Shown here: in pieces, positions 44,639 to 53,160 of the stretch
Numbering within the stretch: the first letter of the stretch is position 1
Layout of the letters: each line of letters starts with the position of its first letter
Assembly: GCA_005884665.1 (NCBI GenBank)
Contig: VBAT01000016.1
Coordinates: 16,697 to 76,449, forward strand
Source of the DNA: Bacteroidota bacterium
GTDB taxonomy: Bacteria > Bacteroidota > Bacteroidia > Chitinophagales > Chitinophagaceae
Reading direction: 5' to 3'
Length of the DNA stretch: 59,753 bases
The notes under the pieces: generated by a model
Databases searched by the model: none
Told to the model about the DNA's origin: nothing
What the model saw: the letters and a program-made list of their open reading frames with translations, nothing else
Translations under genes and position numbers: made by a program

Positions 44639-44860
44639 GAGCCAGAATAATCCGGTAAAGATATTTTAAAAGGTTTAAAAAGTTAAATGGCAGATGTTTA
44701 AAGTTGGTTAATGAGAAGACTCGTTTCCAGGCCGGTTAGTTGCCCCCTTCTTCAAAAATATCGATTAGCCTCCTCTGGGAAGACTCCCGTTATCAGAAAC
44801 CTAACCTTTTAACCTGCCTACCGGCAGGCAGGCCATTAAACCCTCCAACCGTTAAACCCT
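44639..44860. repeat. intergenic AT-rich repeat remnants with one 20-base palindrome
   Basis: Strings such as AAGGTTTAAAAAGTTAAA and CCTTTTAAC…CATTAAACCC resemble the interior of the MITE-like elements. CCTGCCTACCGGCAGGCAGG lies at 44813-44832. No gene. Confidence 0.55.
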
Positions 44861-44868
44861 TAGTTTTG
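44861..44868 (+). promoter_or_regulatory. -7 box TAGTTTTG four bases before the rlmD start
   Basis: Spacer CGCC and then GTG at 44873; leaderless if this GTG is used. Confidence 0.5.
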
Positions 44869-44872
44869 CGCC

Positions 44873-46513
44873 GTGAAAAGAAAGAGAAAAAATACGGTCC
44901 TTGAAAAATTGCTTATCGAGGACTATGCGGCGGAGGGCCGTTCGCTGGGCCGCTGGCAGGGAAAGGTGGTTTTTGTAGAGAGGACAGTGCCCGGTGACAT
45001 AGTAGATGTGTTCCTTTTCAAGAACAAAAAAGACTGGGCGGAGGGTTATCCCCTGGTCTTTCATCAATTATCGCCTTCGAGGGTGCAACCATTCTGCTCC
45101 CATTTCGGAGATTGTGGCGGTTGCCAGTGGCAGATGGTATCATATGAGCAGCAATTGCAATTCAAACAGCAGCAGGTGAAGGATGCCCTTCAACGCATCG
45201 GCAAAATCCCTCTTCCCGAAATCCTGCCAATTGTGGGAGCCAAAGAAAACAGATATTATCGTAACAAACTGGAATATACTTTCGGAACTTATCGATATAT
45301 ACCTGAATCAGAATGGTCATCCCACCCCCCGAAGCAGATGCCTCCCCCAACCCCTCCAAGGGAGGGGGTTTGGAACCCCAACGGAGACGAGACATTAAAG
45401 CAAGGTTTTGATGAAGGTTCAACTTCTCTTAAAGAAGAACATTACAAAATATCGCAGTCTTCCCAAACCCCCCCCTTGGGGGGCAGGGGGGCCGAATATC
45501 ACAAAATATCGGAGTCTATCCAAAACCCCCCCTCGGGGGGCAGGCGGGCTGGAGGGCCCGGAGGGGCAGGCTTTCACGCCAAAGGCCTGTGGGACAAAAT
45601 CGTCGACATAAAAAAATGCTACCTCCAGGCCGAGCCCAGCAACCAGGTCAGGGAGGTGATAAGGGAATATGCTGCGGCCAATCAACTTTCTTATTATGAT
45701 GTTCGACATCATACAGGTTTTTTGAGGAATATTCAACTGCGTATTTGCACTACAGGAGAGGTAATGGTAAACGTGATCGTTGGTGAAAATGCGCTCGAAA
45801 AAATTGAAAAACTTTTATCATACCTGGAGCAGCAGGTACCCGCCATCACCACTTTACTGTACACTATCAATACAAAATGGAATGATAGCATGCACGACCT
45901 GGCGCCGGTCATTTATTCCGGTAAAGGGTACGTGACAGAGAAGCTCGAAGATTTCCAATTCAAGATTGGGCCAAAATCTTTTTTTCAAACGAATACCCGG
46001 CAGGGCGAAGAGTTGTACAGGATCGCCAGGGACTATGCGGAGTTGACAGGAAAGGAGACGGTCTATGATCTTTATTGTGGTACCGGTAGCATTGGCATTT
46101 TTGTAAGTAAAGGAGCCAAAAAGATCATCGGCGTGGAAATGATCGAAGAGGCTATTGAAGATGCTAAGGAAAACGCGGCTTTGAACAATTTGACCGCTGC
46201 GGAATTTTATGCGGGGGATGTGATTGATATCTGCAACAATGATTTTTTTGTTGCGCATGGCCGCCCGGATGTTATCATCACAGATCCTCCGAGGGCAGGC
46301 ATGCATGAAAAACTGGTAAAGAAGATCCTCGATATCGCAGCTCCGGTGGTTGTGTATGTAAGTTGCAACCCGGCTACGCAGGGGAGAGACCTGAATTTAT
46401 TGGGTGAAAAGTATGAGGTCACCCGGATTCAACCCGTGGATATGTTCCCACATACACAGCATATCGAAAATGTGGTTCAGTTGAAACTGAAAAAATCATT
46501 GGCAAACCTTTGA
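44873..46513 (+). CDS. rlmD: 23S rRNA (uracil-5-)-methyltransferase RlmD with translated palindromic repeats inside
   Basis: 546 residues (GTG start), about 80 longer than usual. TRAM domain ~1-60; Fe-S cysteines in CSHFGDCGGCQW at 74, 80 and 83; RYYRNKLEYTFGTYRY near 125-140; SAM site YDLYCGTGSIG near 398; DPPRAGMH near 475 and catalytic Cys in YVSCNPATQG near 498. Residues ~149-232 (nucleotides 45319-45570) are not part of the family: they encode Pro/Gly-rich peptides (MPPPTPPREG, QTPPLGGRGA, QNPPSGGRRA) from G/C-rich palindromes and a 57-base (19-codon) tandem repeat. The insertion keeps the frame. The enzyme may be active if the insert loops out; whether this is RlmD, RlmCD or RumB cannot be told. 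Confidence 0.88.
   Translation: MKRKRKNTVLEKLLIEDYAAEGRSLGRWQGKVVFVERTVPGDIVDVFLFKNKKDWAEGYPLVFHQLSPSRVQPFCSHFGDCGGCQWQMVSYEQQLQFKQQQVKDALQRIGKIPLPEILPIVGAKENRYYRNKLEYTFGTYRYIPESEWSSHPPKQMPPPTPPREGVWNPNGDETLKQGFDEGSTSLKEEHYKISQSSQTPPLGGRGAEYHKISESIQNPPSGGRRAGGPGGAGFHAKGLWDKIVDIKKCYLQAEPSNQVREVIREYAAANQLSYYDVRHHTGFLRNIQLRICTTGEVMVNVIVGENALEKIEKLLSYLEQQVPAITTLLYTINTKWNDSMHDLAPVIYSGKGYVTEKLEDFQFKIGPKSFFQTNTRQGEELYRIARDYAELTGKETVYDLYCGTGSIGIFVSKGAKKIIGVEMIEEAIEDAKENAALNNLTAAEFYAGDVIDICNNDFFVAHGRPDVIITDPPRAGMHEKLVKKILDIAAPVVVYVSCNPATQGRDLNLLGEKYEVTRIQPVDMFPHTQHIENVVQLKLKKSLANL
45319..45570 (+). repeat. in-frame palindrome/tandem-repeat insertion in rlmD
   Basis: Contains CCTCC…CCAAGGGAGGGGG (45341-45371), then two 57-base units that share CAAAATATCG-AGTCT (45444 and 45501) and each end in a C6-8…G6 hairpin with GGCAGG (about 45465-45491 and 45524-45548). 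The period is a multiple of three. Confidence 0.8.
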
Positions 46514-46546
46514 TCCAATTCCGTGTTTCGGTTAAGACATATCGGC

Positions 46547-46554
46547 TAAATTTG
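46547..46554 (+). promoter_or_regulatory. -7 box TAAATTTG four bases before the rhomboid ATG
   Basis: Spacer CAGC and then ATG at 46559; predicts a leaderless mRNA. Confidence 0.55.
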
Positions 46555-46558
46555 CAGC

Positions 46559-47296
46559 ATGAGTAATGTTCGTTTTACCCGGTCACAGAATTTTCCGCCA
46601 ATCGTTAAAAACCTGATCATCATAAATGTTCTTGTTTATGTTGCACAGATGATGTTAGACAGTCAGTATCACCTGACAGACAAATTTTCTCTTCAACCAA
46701 TAATTTCCGATCGTTTACAGGAGGCCTTACGCGAAAACGCCCCTACTGTTGTCATCCCGCATTTCTCTCCTTACCAGATATTCACACATATGTTTACTCA
46801 TGCGCCATTACCGCAGTTCTGGCATATTCTTCTTAATATGTTTGTGTTGTGGATGTTTGGAAGGGTGCTGGAAAGCGTATGGGGTTCGAAAAGGTTCCTG
46901 ACGTTCTATTTGATCTGTGGAATTGGGGCAGCTGCCTTTCATTTGCTGGTGGCTTATATTCGTTGCGAATATTTATTACTTCCGGATGTACTGAATGTTA
47001 ACCAGGCCGGTTTCAACAAACATGGGGGCGCCCTGGCTGGGGCCATTGGGGCATCGGGTGCGATCATGGGCTTGGTGGTTGCTTTTGGTTATCTTTTTCC
47101 CAATACCGAATTATATCTATATGGAGCCATTCCAGTCAAAGCCAAGTGGGCTGTATTACTGTATATAGCCTATGATTTGTTTGCAGGTGTCGGCGGCGGT
47201 GATAATATTGCCCATTTCGCGCATTTGGGCGGTGCTATTACGGGATTCATTATGGTATTGATTTGGAACAAAACCAACCGAAAAACGTTTTACTAG
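46559..47296 (+). CDS. rhomboid family intramembrane serine protease
   Basis: 245 residues, six membrane segments. HMFTHAPLPQFWHILLNMFVLWMFG near 78-100 (the HxxxN region), catalytic Ser in GASGAIMG near 158-165 and His in HFAHLGGAITGF near 219. Cuts membrane proteins within the bilayer. A second rhomboid follows 278 bases downstream. Confidence 0.92.
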   Translation: MSNVRFTRSQNFPPIVKNLIIINVLVYVAQMMLDSQYHLTDKFSLQPIISDRLQEALRENAPTVVIPHFSPYQIFTHMFTHAPLPQFWHILLNMFVLWMFGRVLESVWGSKRFLTFYLICGIGAAAFHLLVAYIRCEYLLLPDVLNVNQAGFNKHGGALAGAIGASGAIMGLVVAFGYLFPNTELYLYGAIPVKAKWAVLLYIAYDLFAGVGGGDNIAHFAHLGGAITGFIMVLIWNKTNRKTFY

Positions 47297-47574
47297 GTAA
47301 GCTAAGAGGAAAGGAGAAAAGGAGAAAAAGAGTGAGGCTTATACTAAAACCTGATGGTCCTCTAATCTGCAGGGAGTATAAACACTGAAAAGCGTTCTAT
47401 TAGCTAAGAGAAAAGGAGAAAAAAGAGGGAAAGGGTGAGGATTGTACCGTTATTTGCAGGTGATTTGATCCGATTGCAAAAATTATACAGAAAGAAAAGT
47501 TATATCGCTTTTTTTCTCTTCCAGGACCTTATCTCTTTTGAACTCTTGGCGTAATTTTATCCTCCGGTTGATCT
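47297..47574. repeat. intergenic with two purine-rich 3'-end repeats
   Basis: AAGCTAAGAGGAAAGGAGAAAAGG right after the rhomboid stop and TAGCTAAGAGAAAAGGAGAAAAAAG at 47400; an inverted relative (CTCTTTTGAACTCTTGGCG) at 47530. No gene. Confidence 0.55.
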
Positions 47575-48501
47575 ATGCCTTATTACGAACGACAATACAA
47601 GAGAAGTCCACTTTTTAACCAGGACAATAGTGCCCTGCTTACACTGGTTGCTATTAATCTTATCATCTTTGTGCTTCTTCAATTTGCCAGAGCGCTTTAT
47701 TTCCTGAGATATGGGAATGGACCCTCTGGAGATGACGCATTCAATACAGGCGTAGTTGATTGGCTTGCAGTTCCGGCAGAAACGCATAAGCTGCTATCGA
47801 GACCCTGGACTATCATCACCCACATGTTCACTCATACAGGTCTCTGGCATATTTTCGGGAACATGCTCTGGTTGTGGATGTTTGGCTATATACTCCAGGA
47901 CCTTACGGGGAACAAAAAAGTAATTCCTGTTTTTTTATACGGCGCATTGGGTGGAGCGTTCGCTTTTATTCTTGCATATAATATAGCACCCGGATTGAGA
48001 CCGGAGTTGCCCGGTGCCGAAGCGCTGGGGGCTTCTGCAGGTATAATGGCAATTGCAGTAGCCACCACTTTCATTGCGCCCGGGTACCGGATCTTCCCAA
48101 TGCTGGCAGGTGGTATCCCTCTCTGGATCATTACTTCGATTTACGTCATTATCGATCTGGCGACGTTGCCTGTTAGCAACCATGGGGGGCATATTGCTCA
48201 CCTGGCGGGGGCATTGACCGGTTTTTTATATATGTTTTTTTTCCAGCGCGGGTACGACTGGGGTGCCTGGATGAATAATCTTTGGGATTGGTTCTCCAAT
48301 CTTTTCAATCCTGATAAACCTAAAAAAAGAAAACTTGTCAAACAGGAGCTTTTTTACAAGTCAAACAAGCAACCTTACACAAGGACACCAAATGTAACGG
48401 AGCAAAAGGTGAACGAGATACTTGACAAGATCAGCCAGGTGGGATATGAATCACTTTCCGAGGAAGAAAAAGAACTGTTGAAACGAGCAAGCCAGGAATA
48501 G
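47575..48501 (+). CDS. rhomboid family intramembrane serine protease (second copy, with C-terminal tail)
   Basis: 308 residues; ITHMFTHTGLWHIFGNMLWLWMFG near 82-105, GASAGIMAI near 154 with the presumed nucleophile Ser, HIAHLAGALTGF near 205 with the His. Here the motif is GASAG instead of GASG. After the last membrane segment comes a ~75-residue basic tail with YTRTPNVTEQKVNEILDKISQVGYESLSEEEKELL, the small helical tail seen on Bacteroidota rhomboids (DUF6576-like). Paralogue of the preceding gene. Confidence 0.9.
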   Translation: MPYYERQYKRSPLFNQDNSALLTLVAINLIIFVLLQFARALYFLRYGNGPSGDDAFNTGVVDWLAVPAETHKLLSRPWTIITHMFTHTGLWHIFGNMLWLWMFGYILQDLTGNKKVIPVFLYGALGGAFAFILAYNIAPGLRPELPGAEALGASAGIMAIAVATTFIAPGYRIFPMLAGGIPLWIITSIYVIIDLATLPVSNHGGHIAHLAGALTGFLYMFFFQRGYDWGAWMNNLWDWFSNLFNPDKPKKRKLVKQELFYKSNKQPYTRTPNVTEQKVNEILDKISQVGYESLSEEEKELLKRASQE

Positions 48502-48580
48502 ATGATAAATACGAAATTGGGGCTTCTGGTTTCCTGGCCGGCTTCTTCTGGTAACGACAGGGTTTTCATAATTTGCATCA

Positions 48581-49699
48581 ATGGCCACAAGATTTCGCCT
48601 TCTCACCAAGCGATTTTTGATCCTTTGCAATGCCGCGATTGCTCTCCTTTTTATATTGGCCTGTTTGGCTCCGTATATCAATCCTGAACGCTGGTGGTTC
48701 ATTGCACTTCTTGGTCTCGGTTTTCCTTTTTTGTTAATCATTGTAATCGCCTTCCTGATCTGGTGGTTGTTTATCCGGAGAAAATGGGCGCTGATATCGG
48801 CTATAGCTCTATTGCCGGGCATTAAAAGCATAACGGTTCTTTTTGCTTTTCATTCGCCCGCTAAGTTTAACTATGCAAAAGAAGCCGGTAGCCTGCGCCT
48901 GGCCAGCTGGAATGTGGCCCGGTTTATTGAAATGAAAAGAAACAATAACAAAGGAAGCCAGACAAGATTAAAGATGATGGAACAGATCGCCGCACAGAAT
49001 GCCGATGTGTTTTGTATGCAGGAATTCTTTCATTCCAACGATTCCGCCTGGTATCCCAACATCGTTTATATACAAAACCATTTCAATTATCCCTACTATT
49101 ATTACTCGCATGATAACGACGGCGACAATCATTTTATCGGTAGCATCATTTTTTCACGCTACCCTATCATCGATAGCGGAATGGTTCGTTACCCCAGGCC
49201 TTCGCTGCCCGAGGCACTGATGCATGCAGACATAAAAGTGAATGACGATACGATCCGGGTATTCACCACCCACCTTCAATCCCTGCAATTCAAGAAAAGC
49301 GATTACGAAAAAATCAACAAGATAAAAGAGGCGGAAGGGGAAGTAGTGTCCAATTCAAAAACCATTTTTTCAAAACTGAGAACGGGCATGAGTTACCGGA
49401 AGATACAATCCGATATAGTCCGGAAAGTGCTTGCGGACAGTCCTTATCCTTTTTTGTTTTGCGGCGACCTGAACGATGTGCCCAATTCTTATACCTATAA
49501 TACCGTTCGCGGCGACTTGCAGGATGCTTTTTTAAAAAAAGGCTTTGGGATCGGCCGCACATTTTCTGCGCTGTCTCCCACCCTTCGTATCGATTATATT
49601 TGCGCCGATGAGAATTTTACCATCAACCAGTTCAACAGGGTGATAAAAAATTACTCGGATCACTACCTGATCCTTGCAGATCTCAGGTTGAAAAAATAG
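48581..49699 (+). CDS. membrane-anchored endonuclease/exonuclease/phosphatase family protein
   Basis: 372 residues: two or three N-terminal membrane segments (to ~95), then the EEP fold: LASWNVARF near 107, CMQEFF near 146, IIFSRYPI, FCGDLNDVPNSYTY near 287 and SDHYLILADL at the end with the catalytic His. Phosphodiesterase of the DNase I/sphingomyelinase superfamily, active site outside or at the membrane; substrate unknown. Confidence 0.9.
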   Translation: MATRFRLLTKRFLILCNAAIALLFILACLAPYINPERWWFIALLGLGFPFLLIIVIAFLIWWLFIRRKWALISAIALLPGIKSITVLFAFHSPAKFNYAKEAGSLRLASWNVARFIEMKRNNNKGSQTRLKMMEQIAAQNADVFCMQEFFHSNDSAWYPNIVYIQNHFNYPYYYYSHDNDGDNHFIGSIIFSRYPIIDSGMVRYPRPSLPEALMHADIKVNDDTIRVFTTHLQSLQFKKSDYEKINKIKEAEGEVVSNSKTIFSKLRTGMSYRKIQSDIVRKVLADSPYPFLFCGDLNDVPNSYTYNTVRGDLQDAFLKKGFGIGRTFSALSPTLRIDYICADENFTINQFNRVIKNYSDHYLILADLRLKK

Positions 49700-49725
49700 C
49701 ATACGCAGTCCCTGGTGAGTTCTTT

Positions 49726-49853
49726 AGCCCACAGACCTGCCTGCCGGCAGGCAGGGAACCACCGAGAATACACCGAGAGCCGCTGAGATGGAATGAATGA
49801 GATAGAAAATAACTCCGTGGTCCTCTGCGTGCCCTCCGCGACTCTCTGTGGCC
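49726..49853. repeat. dispersed CACAGAG-type repeat, copy 2, with nested palindrome
   Basis: Starts AGCCCACAGA and ends TCTCTGTGGCC. The perfect palindrome CCTGCCTGCCGGCAGGCAGG (49736-49755) lies between ACAGA and GAACCACCGAGA, splitting what is otherwise a normal left end. Confidence 0.65.
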
Positions 49854-49867
49854 AATCATAGAAACAC

Positions 49868-49875
49868 TATTTTTG
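49868..49875 (+). promoter_or_regulatory. -7 box TATTTTTG of cysS
   Basis: Nine bases before the ATG at 49885; it covers the upstream TTG at 49873 and so argues against that start. Confidence 0.5.
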
Positions 49876-49884
49876 CGACACATT

Positions 49885-51378
49885 ATGCGTGAACTGAAAG
49901 TTTATAACTCCCTGTCGAGAACCAAGGAGATTTTTACTCCCTTAATATCTGGTCATGTAGGCATGTATGTGTGCGGGCCTACTGTTTACAGCGATGTGCA
50001 TCTTGGCAACTGCCGCACATTTATTTCGTTCGATGTCATTTATCGTTATTTCCGGTACCTGGGATATAAAGTCAGATATGTAAGAAATATTACCGATGCA
50101 GGTCATTTGGAAGGCGACAGGGATGAAGGAGATGATAAGTTTTCCAAGAAAGCCAGGGTTGAGCAGCTGGAGCCGATGGAAATAGTACAGAAGTATACTC
50201 TAGGCTTTCATAAGGTGATGGAACTGTTTAATAATCTTCCGCCGACCATTGAACCAACGGCTACCGGGCATATTACCGAACAGATAAGAATGGCACAATG
50301 TATCATTGATAACGGGTATGCTTATGTTGTCAACGGTACGGTTTATTTTGACGTTGAGAAATACAACAAAGAGAAACCGTATGGCATCCTGACGAATCGG
50401 AAACTGGAAGAGTTATTGGAAGGAACAAGAGACCTGGGAGGACAGGATGAGAAGAAAGGGAGACTGGATTTTGCGCTTTGGATAAAAGCCTCATCCGAAC
50501 ACCTGATGCAATGGCCTTCGCCCTGGGGCATGGGCTTCCCCGGTTGGCATATTGAATGTTCGGCGATGAGTGAAAAATACCTGGGAAAACAATTCGACAT
50601 ACATGGCGGCGGAATGGATCTCGCAGCTACCCATCATACCAATGAGATTGCGCAATCGGAGGCTTGTTATCACACGGCACCGGTGCGTTATTGGTTGCAT
50701 ACGAATATGCTCACGGTAAATGGAGTGCGAATGAGCAAAAGCGCTGGCAATGGATTTTTGCCGGGCGAATTATTTACGGGTTCCCATCCATTGCTGGAAA
50801 AAGCCTATTCGCCAATGAATGTCCGGTTCTTCATGCTCCAGACGCATTATCGCAGCACACTCGATTTTAGCAATGAGGCATTACAGGCAGCCGAGAAAGG
50901 ATTGAAAAGACTACTTGAAGCTTATAATCACCTGGAAAAGTTGTCGATCGATACGAAGGGGCCAGCCGGTAATAAAGAGTTGGATGAAAAGGTGAGAAAG
51001 CTGGTGAACGAGTTCGACGAAAACATGAGTGACGATTTCAATACTGCGAAAGTACTGGCCAGCATGTTTGAACTGGTACCCGTTATTAATTCAATAAAGG
51101 ATAAAACTGTTGATCTTTCATCTTTATCGAAGGACACATTGACATTGATGCAGGAGAAATTCAAAAATTACCTCTTTGATGTGTTTGGCCTGAAACAGGT
51201 CACTGAAACTGACAATAGCAAACTCCAGGGAGTAATACAACTTCTTATTGATATCCGGAGGGAGGCAAAAAGCAAAAAAGATTTTGTGACTTCGGATAAA
51301 ATAAGGAACCAGCTCTTACAGTTGGGTATTGCTATTAAGGATGAAAAGGACGGCGGTATGTCTTGGAGTGTTGAGTGA
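49885..51378 (+). CDS. cysS: cysteinyl-tRNA synthetase
   Basis: 497 residues from MRELKVYNSLS at 49885. Class I: CGPTVYSDVHLGNCRTF with zinc Cys30 and HIGH-like HLGN 39-42, further zinc ligands in WHIECSAM and the HHTNEIAQSEA stretch, KMSKS as RMSKSAGN near 283. The C-terminal helical anticodon-binding part is complete (ends KDEKDGGMSWSVE). Charges tRNA-Cys. Confidence 0.95.
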   Translation: MRELKVYNSLSRTKEIFTPLISGHVGMYVCGPTVYSDVHLGNCRTFISFDVIYRYFRYLGYKVRYVRNITDAGHLEGDRDEGDDKFSKKARVEQLEPMEIVQKYTLGFHKVMELFNNLPPTIEPTATGHITEQIRMAQCIIDNGYAYVVNGTVYFDVEKYNKEKPYGILTNRKLEELLEGTRDLGGQDEKKGRLDFALWIKASSEHLMQWPSPWGMGFPGWHIECSAMSEKYLGKQFDIHGGGMDLAATHHTNEIAQSEACYHTAPVRYWLHTNMLTVNGVRMSKSAGNGFLPGELFTGSHPLLEKAYSPMNVRFFMLQTHYRSTLDFSNEALQAAEKGLKRLLEAYNHLEKLSIDTKGPAGNKELDEKVRKLVNEFDENMSDDFNTAKVLASMFELVPVINSIKDKTVDLSSLSKDTLTLMQEKFKNYLFDVFGLKQVTETDNSKLQGVIQLLIDIRREAKSKKDFVTSDKIRNQLLQLGIAIKDEKDGGMSWSVE

Positions 51379-51399
51379 TTGTTTTGAATATTAAATTTG

Positions 51400-51527
51400 A
51401 ATATTGAATGCGGGATGTCTTTTAGGTCGAAGAGGACTGGTTCTTAGTTTGCTGTCTTCCTCGCTATCGCTCTGTTTCCCGCTCTATTCCTGGGATGTCC
51501 TTACCTTTCCGGTCAAACAACCGCTTC
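51400..51527. repeat. cysS-amidohydrolase gap with an inverted copy of the GAGCGGGAAACAGAGCGA repeat
   Basis: CGCTATCGCTCTGTTTCCCGCTCT at about 51463-51486 is the inverse of the arm at 30073. No gene. Confidence 0.5.
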
Positions 51528-53102
51528 ATGCGAAAACCATTTCTCTCCCTTGTACTCATTTTCCCGATCCTTGTTTTTGCCCAGATCAAAAAGGCCCCGG
51601 AAAAAAATGACGGTGAAGGTCCATGGCCGCAACTCATCATTCGTGGAGTTATTTTGATCAATGGGACTGGCGCGCCGCCGATCGGGCCGGTGGATATTGT
51701 GGTTGAAAAGAACAAGATCAAACAAATAGCAGTCGTCGGCTCACCAGGAATAGCAATAGACAGCTCGCGAAGACCAAAACTCGTTGAAGGAGGAAAGGAA
51801 TTGAATTGTGAGGGAATGTATTTATTGCCCGGATTTATTGATATGCACGGTCATATCGGCGGAAAGGAGCAGGGCACACCGGCAGAATATGTTTTCAAAT
51901 TATGGATGGCGCATGGTATCACCAGCATCCGTGATCCTTCGGCAGGTAATGGACTGGACTGGGTATTGGAGGAAAAAAGATTAAGCGCTGCCAATAAAAT
52001 AACGGCGCCCCGCATATTCGCTTATACGGCTTTTGGACAGGGAAGCAAAGAACCTATTGCAACACCCGAGCAGGCGAGGGAATGGGTAAGAGATAATGCA
52101 AAGAAAGGAGCAGATGGTATCAAATTTTTCAATGCAGCACCTGATATTATGAAGGCAGCGTTGGAAGAAAACAAGAAATTGGGTTTGCGCTCCGCCTGCC
52201 ACCATGCCCAAATGGATGTGGCCAGGTGGAATGTATTGAATAGTGCCAGGGCTGGCCTGACAAGTATGGAACATTGGTATGGCTTGCCCGAAGCGTTGTT
52301 TACAGACAAAACCATACAGAATTACCCGCTTAATTATAATTATCAAAATGAACAGAACCGTTTTGAAGAAGCCGGTAAACTCTGGAAACAGGCGGCACCT
52401 CCATACAGCGAACATTGGAATAAAGTAATGAATGAACTCATCTCGCTTGATTTTACGATCGATCCTACGTTTAATATTTATGAAGCCAACCGGGACCTGA
52501 TGCGGGCAAGAAGAGCCGAATGGCATGATAGCTATACGTTGCCTTCCTTATGGAAGTTCTATGAGCCCAGCCGATTATCTCATGGGTCGTACTGGCATAG
52601 CTGGGGAACCGAGCAGGAGATACAATGGAAAGAAAACTATCGGTTGTGGATGACATTTGTAAACGAATACAAGAACCGGGGTGGAAGAGTTACGGTGGGA
52701 ACTGATGCAGGATTCATTTATGAACTCTACGGATTTGCCTATGTAAGAGAGCTGGAGTTGTTACGGGAAGCTGGCTTTCATCCGTTGGAAGTGATCCGCT
52801 CCGCCACTTTATATGGTGCGCAGGCATTGGGAATGGAAAAAGAGATTGGAAGCGTGGAAGTCGGGAAGCTGGCAGATTTTGTTATCGTGAATGCAAATCC
52901 ATTGGAAAACTTCCAGGTTTTATACGGAACCGGCGCTATAGCGCTCAATGAAAAGAATGAAGTGATAAGAAGAGGCGGAGTCAGCTATACGATCAAGGAC
53001 GGAATTATATACGACGCAAAGAAATTGCTGGCAGATGTGAAAAAAATAGTTGATGAAGAAAAGGCAAAGACGGGAACGAAGCTTACACAACCAGGTTTTT
53101 AG
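51528..53102 (+). CDS. secreted amidohydrolase
   Basis: 524 residues from MRKPFLSLVLIFPILVFAQ (signal peptide; an earlier Met at 51495 would precede it with a charged stretch). Amidohydrolase metal site: FIDMHGHIGG near 106 (HxH), an internal His near 222 (ACHHAQMD), GLTSMEHW near 242 and the late Asp in VGTDAGFIYELYGF. The C-terminal ADFVIVNANPLENF strand closes the composite beta-sandwich. Acts in the periplasm on a cyclic amide, ester or amino-acid-type substrate not identifiable here. Confidence 0.87.
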   Translation: MRKPFLSLVLIFPILVFAQIKKAPEKNDGEGPWPQLIIRGVILINGTGAPPIGPVDIVVEKNKIKQIAVVGSPGIAIDSSRRPKLVEGGKELNCEGMYLLPGFIDMHGHIGGKEQGTPAEYVFKLWMAHGITSIRDPSAGNGLDWVLEEKRLSAANKITAPRIFAYTAFGQGSKEPIATPEQAREWVRDNAKKGADGIKFFNAAPDIMKAALEENKKLGLRSACHHAQMDVARWNVLNSARAGLTSMEHWYGLPEALFTDKTIQNYPLNYNYQNEQNRFEEAGKLWKQAAPPYSEHWNKVMNELISLDFTIDPTFNIYEANRDLMRARRAEWHDSYTLPSLWKFYEPSRLSHGSYWHSWGTEQEIQWKENYRLWMTFVNEYKNRGGRVTVGTDAGFIYELYGFAYVRELELLREAGFHPLEVIRSATLYGAQALGMEKEIGSVEVGKLADFVIVNANPLENFQVLYGTGAIALNEKNEVIRRGGVSYTIKDGIIYDAKKLLADVKKIVDEEKAKTGTKLTQPGF

Positions 53103-53160
53103 TCTATAGTCTATAGTCGTTAGTCGATAGTAAGTAATCGGGACTATAGACTAATGACTA
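53100..53160. terminator. inverted repeat that contains the stop codons of both convergent genes
   Basis: TAGTCTATAGTCTATAGTC on the left and, from the right on the other strand, TAGTCATTAGTCTATAGTC. The first TAG on each strand is the stop codon of the gene reading into it (amidohydrolase and mnmD). The ~19-bp arms would fold as a shared terminator. Confidence 0.7.

Noticed and set aside
49873..49884. TTG start for cysS at 49873
   Set aside because: It overlaps the -7 box TATTTTTG; ATG at 49885 gives the normal CysS N-terminus.
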